From Acetomicrobium sp. UBA5826 (GTDB taxonomy: Bacteria > Synergistota > Synergistia > Synergistales > Acetomicrobiaceae): a DNA stretch of 64,000 bases. The translations under genes and the position numbers were made by a program. Below are positions 1-7,600 of this stretch, one piece after another. The notes below the pieces were generated by a model. The model was not told the DNA's origin. It was given only the letters and a program-made list of their open reading frames with translations, and searched no databases. Each line of letters opens with the position of its first letter. The first letter of the stretch is position 1. The stretch is taken from contig NZ_DJHF01000018.1 of assembly GCF_002433005.1 (NCBI RefSeq), forward strand, positions 1-64,000, read 5' to 3'.

Positions 1-35
1 GCCATTCATATCCCCCCTTTCACTTTTAAGGGGAC
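1..35 (-). other. Intergenic leader with probable start of the next gene
   Basis: Downstream of tuf on the minus strand there is a strong purine-rich ribosome-binding site (AAGGGGGG) followed by an ATG at positions 9 to 7, so a further gene of the same operon probably begins here and runs off the window. Only three codons (Met-Asn-Gly) are visible, so the product cannot be named; by gene order in other bacteria rpsJ is possible. The same leader can fold as a short hairpin (CCCCTT pairing with AAGGGG, about positions 14-32) that would cover the ribosome-binding site. No terminator with a T-run follows tuf. Confidence 0.35.
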
Positions 36-1241
36 TTACTTGTCCAGTATGTCCGTTACTACGCCGGCACCTACTGTACGTCCGCCTTCCCTTATGGCAA
101 ACCTCAAGCCCTTCTCCAAGGCTACGGGAACTATGAGCTTCACTTCTATGTTGGCGTTGTCTCCGGGCATTACCATCTCTACACCCTCGGGCAGGGTTAT
201 CTCACCAGTGACGTCGGTGGTCCTGAAGTAAAACTGAGGTTTGTAGCCGTTGAAGAAGGGGGTATGTCTTCCGCCTTCTTCCTTCTTCAGGACGTATATC
301 TCGGCTTTGAAGTGTTTATGGGGAGTTATGGTGCCGGGTTTTGCCACTACCTGGCCCCTTTCCACGTCGTCTTTGCCCACGCCCCGAAGGAGTATTCCTA
401 TGTTGTCTCCCGCTATGGCCTCGTCTAAGATCTTTCTGAACATCTCAAGGGAGGTGGCCACGGTCTTTGTCTTGTCCTCCCTCATGCCTACGATCTCCAC
501 TTCCTCGCCTGCGTTTATCTTTCCTCTTTCGACCCTGCCGGTGACGACGGTACCGCGTCCCGTTATGGAGAAGACGTCCTCAATGGGCATGAGGAAGGGC
601 TGGTCCACTGGACGCTCCGGAAGGGGTATGTAGCTGTCGCAGGCGTCCATGAGCTCCCATATCCTGCCGCACCACTGACACTCCCTCTTGCCGCAGCCGC
701 ACTCCAGGGCCTTCAGGGCGGAGCCTCTTATCACGGGGACTTCGTCTCCCGGGAAGTCGTAGCTCGAAAGGAGGTCTCTCACTTCCATCTCGACAAGGTC
801 CAAGAGTTCCTCGTCGTCTACCATGTCCACCTTGTTCATGAAGACCACTATGGAGGGGACGTTGACCTGCCTTGCCAAAAGGACGTGTTCCCTCGTCTGC
901 GGCATGGGTCCGTCGGCAGCGGATACAACTAATATGGCTCCGTCCATCTGGGCTGCTCCGGTGATCATGTTCTTTATGTAGTCGGCGTGTCCGGGGCAGT
1001 CAATGTGGGCGTAGTGTCTGTGTTCGGTCTGGTACTCCACGTGGGATATGCTTATCGTTATGCCGCGCTCCCTCTCCTCAGGGGCCTTGTCTATCTCGTC
1101 GAAGGGGGTGAAGTCAGCTAATCCCTCGGTGGAAAGGGTCCTGGTTATAGCGGCGGTCAAGGTTGTCTTGCCGTGGTCGATGTGCCCTATGGTTCCTATG
1201 TTTAAATGTGGTTTCATCCTCTCAAACTTTGCCTTTGCCAT
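36..1241 (-). CDS. tuf: Elongation factor Tu
   Basis: GTPase that delivers aminoacyl-tRNA to the ribosomal A site in the cytoplasm. At 401 residues it has the usual length, with the P-loop GHIDHGKT at about 19-26, the DCPGH switch II motif at 81-85 and NKVD at 136-139, then beta-barrel domains 2 and 3. The start is an ATG after AAGGGAGG. The unusual part is a short insert in domain 1 at residues 181-191, with cysteines at 181, 183, 188 and 191 (C-x-C-x4-C-x2-C). Thermus EF-Tu also has extra residues at this place but without cysteines. The gene is last in the visible str cluster, 63 bases after fusA. Identity is certain; the role of the cysteine cluster is unknown. Confidence 0.98.
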   Translation of the reverse strand: MAKAKFERMKPHLNIGTIGHIDHGKTTLTAAITRTLSTEGLADFTPFDEIDKAPEERERGITISISHVEYQTEHRHYAHIDCPGHADYIKNMITGAAQMDGAILVVSAADGPMPQTREHVLLARQVNVPSIVVFMNKVDMVDDEELLDLVEMEVRDLLSSYDFPGDEVPVIRGSALKALECGCGKRECQWCGRIWELMDACDSYIPLPERPVDQPFLMPIEDVFSITGRGTVVTGRVERGKINAGEEVEIVGMREDKTKTVATSLEMFRKILDEAIAGDNIGILLRGVGKDDVERGQVVAKPGTITPHKHFKAEIYVLKKEEGGRHTPFFNGYKPQFYFRTTDVTGEITLPEGVEMVMPGDNANIEVKLIVPVALEKGLRFAIREGGRTVGAGVVTDILDK

Positions 1242-1304
1242 GCTTGTCAGCCTCCCTTAAAAAATTTATTCCTCAATAATTTTAAACTTATTGTATTAGA
1301 GCAT

Positions 1305-3380
1305 CTAAGATGCCGATGCCAACAATTTTTCCGCCACCTCGGAAGGAACTTCCTCGTAGTGGCTGAATTTCATCGTAAACGTAGCCCTTCCCGAGGTTTT
1401 ATTCCTCAGTGCACTGGCATAACCGAACATCTCGGACAGAGGAACGTAGGCCTTGACAACCTTTGCTCCCGATCGAGTGGCCATGCCCTCGATCCGCCCT
1501 CTGCGCGATGAGAGGTCTCCCATAACATCTCCAAGGTATTCCTCGGGCGTTACTACCTCCACCTCCATAATAGGTTCCATCAAAACAGGATCTGCCTTTT
1601 TCATTGCCTCCTTGAAAGCCATAGACGCAGCTATCTTGAAGGCCATCTCGGAGCTGTCGACTTCATGGAAGCTCCCGTCCACCAGCGCAACCTTTATGCC
1701 TATGACGGGGTATCCCCCAACGACACCACTGGTTAAGGCTTCTTCTACACCCTTTTGTACGGCAGGTATAAATTCTTTGGGGATCACGCCCCCCACGATC
1801 CTGTCTTCAAACTCGTATCCCGTATGTCCCGGGAGGGCTTCTATTTCAAGCACCACGTGGCCGTACTGACCGCGACCGCCGGATTGGCGTATGAACTTGC
1901 CCTCTCCTTTAGCGGGTCTTTTTATGGCTTCACGGTAGGCAACTTGAGGCTTGCCGACCCTGACGTCAACTCCAAATTCCCTACGCAGCCTGTCTACTAT
2001 AATCTCCAAGTGAAGCTCGCCCATACCGGATATGATCGTTTGCCCCGTCTCGTGATCTATGGCAACCCTAAATGTCGGGTCTTCTTCTGCAAGGGCAGCC
2101 AAACCCTTGGACAACTTGACCTGGTCGGCCTTGCTTGCCGGTTCGATGGCCAAAGAAATGACCGGTTCGGGTATGTTCATCCCCTCCAATACGACGGGTT
2201 CCTTTTCATCGCAAAGCGTGTCTCCCGTCCTCGTGTTCTTAAGGCCGGGAATTGCCACTATCGCTCCGGCCAAGGCCGATTCGATGTCCTCACGTTTATT
2301 GGCATGCACCCTCAATAATCTCCCTATACGCTCCTTCTTCCCGGTGTTCGTATTGAGCACCGACATTCCGGTGTGCAGTTTTCCGCTGTATATCCTCGTA
2401 TAAACGACCCGACCGACATATGGGTCCACCAACACTTTGAAAGCCAGTGCCGTAAAGGGCGCCTCCGCATCGGTATGGCGGATAACTTCCTCTCCCGTGC
2501 GCGGGTCGACTCCCTTTACAGGGGGAATGTCCAAGGGAGATGGAAGGTAATCGATCACCGCATCCAAAAGCAATTGAATCCCTTTGTTTTTGAGGGCCGA
2601 TCCGCATAGCATGGGAACCAGCTTTAAATTTATGGTACCGAAACGCAGAGCCCTTTTTATGCTCTCCTCCGATATTTCCCGGCCTTCGAGGTAGGATTCC
2701 ATGATTTCGTCGTCAACTTCGGCTAAGGCCTCTATCAGGCGCTCACGCCATTTTTTGGCCTCTGCCAGAAAAGCCTGAGGTATCTCTTCCAATTCCAAGC
2801 GGGTTCCAAGCTCGTCGGCGTACTCGATTGCCTGCATCGTTATGAGGTCGATAATGCCCTTAAAGGCATCTTCGGCGCCCATTGGCAACTGTATGGGAAC
2901 GGGGTTTGCCCCTAACCGTTCCTTAATCTGCTCCATAACGTCGAAGAAATTTGCGCCCACCCTGTCCATCTTGTTCACGAAAGCAATTCTGGGCACCCTG
3001 TACTTGTCCAACTGGCGCCAAACCGTTTCTGACTGCGGTTCAACTCCTCCTACAGCGCAAAAGACGGCGACCGCTCCATCCAACACTCTGAGCGATCTTT
3101 CTACTTCCATAGTAAAGTCCACGTGCCCGGGCGTATCAATCAAATTGATCATATATTCCTTCCAGTAGCACGTCGTAGCTGCCGAGGATATGGTAATGCC
3201 CCTTTCGCGCTCCTGGTCCATGAAGTCCATCGTAGCGGCGCCTTCGTGCACCTCGCCTATTCTATGTATTTTTCCCGTATAAAAAAGAATGCGCTCCGAT
3301 GTCGTCGTTTTGCCTGCATCTATATGCGCTGCTATGCCAATATTGCGTATTTTGCGAATATCTATTCCTGCATCGCTCAT
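1305..3380 (-). CDS. fusA: Elongation factor G
   Basis: Translocase GTPase that moves tRNAs and mRNA through the ribosome after peptide bond formation and, with RRF, recycles ribosomes. The 691-residue length is typical. The P-loop AHIDAGKT sits at 18-25, followed by DTPGH and NKMD motifs, and the C-terminal half carries the domain IV and V signature regions (for example GVVGGYPVIGIKVALVDG from about 540). It lies 30 bases downstream of rpsG and 63 bases upstream of tuf, the classic rpsL-rpsG-fusA-tuf order. There is only one fusA in the window; whether a second EF-G paralogue exists elsewhere cannot be told. Confidence 0.98.
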   Translation of the reverse strand: MSDAGIDIRKIRNIGIAAHIDAGKTTTSERILFYTGKIHRIGEVHEGAATMDFMDQERERGITISSAATTCYWKEYMINLIDTPGHVDFTMEVERSLRVLDGAVAVFCAVGGVEPQSETVWRQLDKYRVPRIAFVNKMDRVGANFFDVMEQIKERLGANPVPIQLPMGAEDAFKGIIDLITMQAIEYADELGTRLELEEIPQAFLAEAKKWRERLIEALAEVDDEIMESYLEGREISEESIKRALRFGTINLKLVPMLCGSALKNKGIQLLLDAVIDYLPSPLDIPPVKGVDPRTGEEVIRHTDAEAPFTALAFKVLVDPYVGRVVYTRIYSGKLHTGMSVLNTNTGKKERIGRLLRVHANKREDIESALAGAIVAIPGLKNTRTGDTLCDEKEPVVLEGMNIPEPVISLAIEPASKADQVKLSKGLAALAEEDPTFRVAIDHETGQTIISGMGELHLEIIVDRLRREFGVDVRVGKPQVAYREAIKRPAKGEGKFIRQSGGRGQYGHVVLEIEALPGHTGYEFEDRIVGGVIPKEFIPAVQKGVEEALTSGVVGGYPVIGIKVALVDGSFHEVDSSEMAFKIAASMAFKEAMKKADPVLMEPIMEVEVVTPEEYLGDVMGDLSSRRGRIEGMATRSGAKVVKAYVPLSEMFGYASALRNKTSGRATFTMKFSHYEEVPSEVAEKLLASAS

Positions 3381-3410
3381 GCCTTACAAATCACCACCCT
3401 AATTACCATA

Positions 3411-3881
3411 TTACCAGCGATAATGGGCAAAAGCTCGGTTTGCTTCAGCCATTCTGTGCGTATCTTCACGTTTCTTTACCGCTGATCCTTCTCCCTTGTA
3501 AGCATCTACAAATTCCCTGGCAAGGCGCTCGATCATGGGAATGCCTTTACGAGATCTGGCGCTGTTTATTATCCACCTTATCGCCAAGGCCTGAGCTCTG
3601 GCGGGGTCTACTTCCACTGGAACCTGATAAGTAGCTCCTCCGACCCTCCGCGGCCTGACCTCTATGAGGGGTTTAACGTTCTCCAAAGCTTTATCGAAAA
3701 CCTCATCGGGAGATACGTTTAGCCTCTTTGCAGCCACTTCTAAGGCTCCGTATACTATACGTTCGGCAATGCTCTTCTTGCCATCGTACATGACACAATG
3801 AATAAACTTGGCTATTGCTTCGTTCTTATATAAAGGATCGGGGTGAACCTTCCTTTTAGTCACATGCCCCTTTCGCGGCAT
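3411..3881 (-). CDS. rpsG: 30S ribosomal protein S7
   Basis: Primary binder of the 3' major domain of 16S rRNA that nucleates assembly of the small-subunit head and lies close to the E-site tRNA. It has 156 residues, the normal length, with the conserved start MPRKGHVTKR, the central helix segment SARSRKGIPMIERLA and the C-terminal HRMAEANRAFAHYRW. It is 20 bases downstream of rpsL and 30 bases upstream of fusA. In other bacteria S7 represses its own operon by binding the rpsL-rpsG junction; the 20-base spacer here leaves little room for the long Escherichia-type structure. Confidence 0.98.
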   Translation of the reverse strand: MPRKGHVTKRKVHPDPLYKNEAIAKFIHCVMYDGKKSIAERIVYGALEVAAKRLNVSPDEVFDKALENVKPLIEVRPRRVGGATYQVPVEVDPARAQALAIRWIINSARSRKGIPMIERLAREFVDAYKGEGSAVKKREDTHRMAEANRAFAHYRW

Positions 3882-3901
3882 GACATCGACCTCCTCGTTC
3901 T

Positions 3902-4273
3902 CTATTTAGGTTTTCTTACGCCGTACTTAGACCTTCCTTGACGGCGATTTTCGACTCCGCCGCAATCAAGAGCCCCGCGCACAATGTGATAACGAACGCC
4001 GGGAAGGTCCTTGACGCGCCCTCCGCGAACCAATACCACCGAGTGCTCCTGCAAATTATGGCCAATCCCGGGAATATAGGCCGTAACCTCTATGCCGTTC
4101 GTCAACCTCACACGAGCCACTTTCCTCAAGGCGGAGTTTGGCTTCTTTGGTGTAACGGTATAGACCCTCGTGCAAACTCCTCTCTTCTGCGGATTACCCT
4201 GCAATGCCGGAGCACCGGATCGCTTCTTCTTCTCCTTACGCCCTTGGCGTATTAGCTGATTGATGGTAGCCAC
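3902..4273 (-). CDS. rpsL: 30S ribosomal protein S12
   Basis: Decoding-centre protein of the small ribosomal subunit, important for translational accuracy. The 123-residue length is typical. The conserved loops TPKKPNSALR (41-50) and RGGRVKDLPGVRYH (83-96) are intact. The lysines at about 43 and 88 and the proline at 91, the usual positions of streptomycin-resistance changes, are wild type, so a streptomycin-sensitive S12 is expected. It follows the L7Ae-like gene by 32 bases, an order known from Firmicutes and relatives, and precedes rpsG by 20 bases. Confidence 0.98.
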   Translation of the reverse strand: MATINQLIRQGRKEKKKRSGAPALQGNPQKRGVCTRVYTVTPKKPNSALRKVARVRLTNGIEVTAYIPGIGHNLQEHSVVLVRGGRVKDLPGVRYHIVRGALDCGGVENRRQGRSKYGVRKPK

Positions 4274-4305
4274 AAATGTCCCCCCTTCGATCTGCTTAAA
4301 AATAT

Positions 4306-4575
4306 CTATCTTATATTATTGGTACTTCGATCTATTAATAAGCCGGCTACTGCCGCCGGCCTCTCGATCAAACAGGCCCTTCCCAATATCTTAGAGTCAT
4401 CCGCCCATTCCACCGGGATGCTCCTCGCTTCCGCCTCTTTGAGCACTGATTCGATGACCTTTTTTTCGGCGTCACGCGCGACGAATACTTTCACGATCTC
4501 CGACTTGATTAACTTCCTATAGACGCTTCTGGCACCAACTACGCGTTTGCCAGCGGCCAGCTCCTGTAAGGGCAC
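4306..4575 (-). CDS. L7Ae-family RNA-binding protein (YbxF-like)
   Basis: Small (89 residues) member of the L7Ae/L30e/S12e family, whose bacterial members YbxF and YlxQ bind kink-turn RNA. The sequence shows the single alpha/beta domain, with the VVGARSVYRKLIKSE segment near the N terminus, the FVARDAEKKV strand-helix and the IPVEW-ADDSKILGRACLIERPAAVAG region at 53-79. The start is a GTG preceded by AGAAGGTGAT. It stands between rpoC and rpsL and directly behind its own promoter, so it is the first gene of the str transcription unit. Its placement between rpoC and rpsL matches YbxF of Bacillus. A role in ribosome function is inferred from family and context only. Confidence 0.9.
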   Translation of the reverse strand: MPLQELAAGKRVVGARSVYRKLIKSEIVKVFVARDAEKKVIESVLKEAEARSIPVEWADDSKILGRACLIERPAAVAGLLIDRSTNNIR

Positions 4576-4611
4576 AATAAATCACCTTCTCGTGACATAA
4601 GGCACCGAGGA

Positions 4612-4640
4612 ATAATAACAACGCCGAAGCGCAATGTCAA
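4612..4640 (-). promoter_or_regulatory. Sigma-70-type promoter of the L7Ae-rpsL-rpsG-fusA-tuf cluster
   Basis: On the minus strand a perfect -35 box TTGACA (4635-4640) is separated by exactly 17 bases from a -10 box TATTAT (4612-4617), 37 bases upstream of the GTG of the L7Ae-like gene. This would let the str genes be transcribed independently of rpoBC. The -35 box overlaps the 3' arm of the hairpin that follows rpoC. Confidence 0.8.
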
Positions 4641-4671
4641 GTGGGCCCCTTTTATTCGGAACCCACTTGAC
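4636..4671 (-). other. Hairpin directly after rpoC
   Basis: A perfect 10-base inverted repeat (GTCAAGTGGG at 4636-4645 and its complement at 4662-4671, plus-strand positions) with a 16-base loop begins 7 bases after the rpoC stop codon. No T-run follows it on the minus strand, so it is not a standard intrinsic terminator. It may be an RNA-processing or 3'-end-protecting structure, or a weak attenuator between rpoC and the str genes. Confidence 0.5.
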
Positions 4672-4678
4672 GAGGCTC

Positions 4679-7600
4679 CTACCCCGCTCGATCCGCCGAA
4701 ACGGATTCGAAAACGGGCTCCCTCTTCACTTCGACTACCTCGAAGTTGCGATTCACGGTAGCGCCTGTTCCAGCAGGTATCAGGTGTCCTATTATGACGT
4801 TTTCCTTCAAGCCTTTAAGGTAATCGACTTCGCCGCGAACGGCAGCCGATGCCAACGCTTGAGCCGTCTGTTGGAAGGACGCGGCCGAAAGGAAACTATC
4901 CGTTGCAAGAGCAGCCTTAGTTATGCCCAATAATACCGGCTTCCATATCGGCTCCTGGCGAAGTTTTCTCACGAAGGTCACCTTTTGTATAAGCCTTTCG
5001 ACTTGAGACAACGCCAGTATCGGCCTGATGACGATCTTCGTCGGCTCCAGCTCGGTTAGGCGTTCTAGAACCTGCTGATTGACTTCTGTCCCTGCAGGTA
5101 CGACAACGTTCCCCAATTTATCCTTAACAGGCTCGAGCAGGACCTTTCCGTAAATTTTTTCGGTAAGGACGCTGTGAAGTATTTTCTGGCGCGAATATAT
5201 CTCGCCGTCAGCCTCTATAGCCGTTATATCGCCTTCAATTATACCGCGAACAATGCTGCCGTCCACTATAGGCGGGACATCTATGGGTTCGTTTCCGCTG
5301 GCATCAATAACCTTGCCAAGCGGCCTGCCCCATATCTTGCTGATCAGGTATTCCTGGATGGCATCGGGCAGATCTATCGTCTCGGGGGCCTTCCATACCT
5401 TGATTTCTTTAATGAAGCTCTCCTTTATTTTTAAAGCGGCTTCCCTTGTCAAAAGAGCATCCTTAACAGCTATAACCGTATCACCGCTTACAACATCCTC
5501 GGCTAAGTAGGTAACGTCACAAAGGGAGAAGAGCTTATCCGTATCCAGGATCTGCAAGGGACTTCGCAGGTCTTTGGTGATAAGTGTAAGCTGTTTCATC
5601 GAAAGCGAACTCCCGGCATCGATCTTCACGCCATCGCCGGATTCGTAATCCTCGACGAGCTCCAACCCTTCAAGCTCGCGTCTGAAAAGGGATTCTCCCA
5701 CTATAACCCTTATTAATTCTCCCTCATCTTCAACTATCAATTCAGTAAGGGCTGTCCCTGGCTGCAACAGGATCTTGATGGCCCCTTCGTCGAGAGCCTC
5801 TCCTTTGTACTGAGCGGCATGGTCCAGCGACCCCTTGCCGATAACATCCTTGAGGATTTTACCCTTCAACATGGCTACGGAATCATCTATGCATCGCTGG
5901 TTATGCTCTCTGATTTCCCGGACTTCCCTTTCCAGCTCGTCGATCCACACTATTTCACCAACCACGTAGGAGGTATCTCCTTCATCGGCTATCCGAACTT
6001 TGTTAACGGGCGCAACCTTGCGCAATATTACCTCTATATGCTTATTGTTTATGGAGACGCCTTGAGATTTGTAAACCTCCTGGATTCCGTCCACCATGTA
6101 GGCGTGCACGGCCTCGATACCATTGACCTCCATCAATTGCTGGGGGTCGATGTAACCTTCGGTCAGCACCTGGCCCTTCTTCACCTCGTCTCCCTCTTCG
6201 ACGAGGAGCATTTGAGCCGTGGAGACGTTGAAGCTCATCTTTTCGTCGGGGTTGTCGGCGGATTGTATGACGATCTTTCTTTTGCCCTCCATCTCTCGAA
6301 TCTCAGTTACGACCCCGTCGACCTCGGATAGTAAGGCCGTCTTCTTTGGCTTTCTCGCCTCAAAGAGCTGTTCCACCCTGGGAAGACCTTGAGTGATGTC
6401 CTCGCCCGTAATCCTCACGCCACCGGTATGGAAAGTCCTCATGGTAAGCTGGGTACCGGGTTCACCGATGGACTGAGCTGCCACGACTCCCACGGCTTCG
6501 CCTATGGCTACGGGCTTTCTCGTAGCCAAATCAAGGCCGTAACATTTCTGGCATATGCCATTGCGAAATGCGCAAGTCATGGGACTTCTGACCCAGAGGC
6601 CCTTTACTCCCGCAGCCTCTATGGCGTCGGCCTTTTCCTGATCTATGATCTCGCCCGCCCCGACTAAAACAGTCCCATCGACAGGATGGCGCACATCCTC
6701 CAGAGCCGTCCTGCCGTAAATCCTTTCGTTCAAAGGGATCACGACCTTGTCGTCCTGAAGCAGAGGAGTGATGTAGACGCCTTGATCTGTGCCGCAATCT
6801 TCCTCGAGGACAATGATGTCCTGCGAGACATCGACAAGTCGTCTCGTCAGATAACCAGACTTGGCCGTCCTCAATGCCGTGTCGGCCAACCCCTTCCTGG
6901 CGCCATGGGTGGAAATGAAGTATTCCAACATGTTAAGCCCTTCCCTAAAGTTGGAAACGATAGGATAGTCGATGACTTTACCGGAAGGATCGGCCATGAC
7001 TCCCCTTATGCCCGCCATCTGGGAGACCTGGCTCTTGCTGCCGCGAGCGCCGGAATCTATCATCATGCGAAGTGGATTTAATTCATCCATATGCTCCAAA
7101 ATGCAGTCCGCGATTTTGGCTGCGGCCTCCGTCCAGAGAAGCTCCGTTTGCCTCAAATATTCGTCCTCGGTGAGGATGCCCATGCCGTACTGGTTGTTGA
7201 GCTCGCTCTCCTTTTCCATTACTTCCCTGACGATCTCTTGTTTCTCGGGAGGAATAACGATCGAATCTATGTTCAGGGAAACTCCAGATTTGGTAAACCA
7301 TCGATAGCCCAGAAGTTTAACGTCATCTAACATCTTGACCAGGTCTTCGTGTTCTACTCGGTCGAAGGCCATATCCAGCAGGGCTCCCAGGTCCTTTTTG
7401 GCAATCTGTTTATTGATATACCTCAACGACGAGTGAAGCATGCTGTTAAATAACGCCCTCCCCGGCGAGGTCTCGATCAGCTGCCCGTCCCACAACATCT
7501 TCACCTTTGCGTGGGGGTGGACCACTCCGTGATCCAGAGCCGTCAATACGTCTTCAATATCCCTGAAAACCATGCCCTCTCCCTTGCGCCCCTCGGTCAT

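Noticed and set aside
1755..2318. A 187-codon plus-strand frame opposite fusA
   Set aside because: Antisense to a certain EF-G gene with no protein features of its own.
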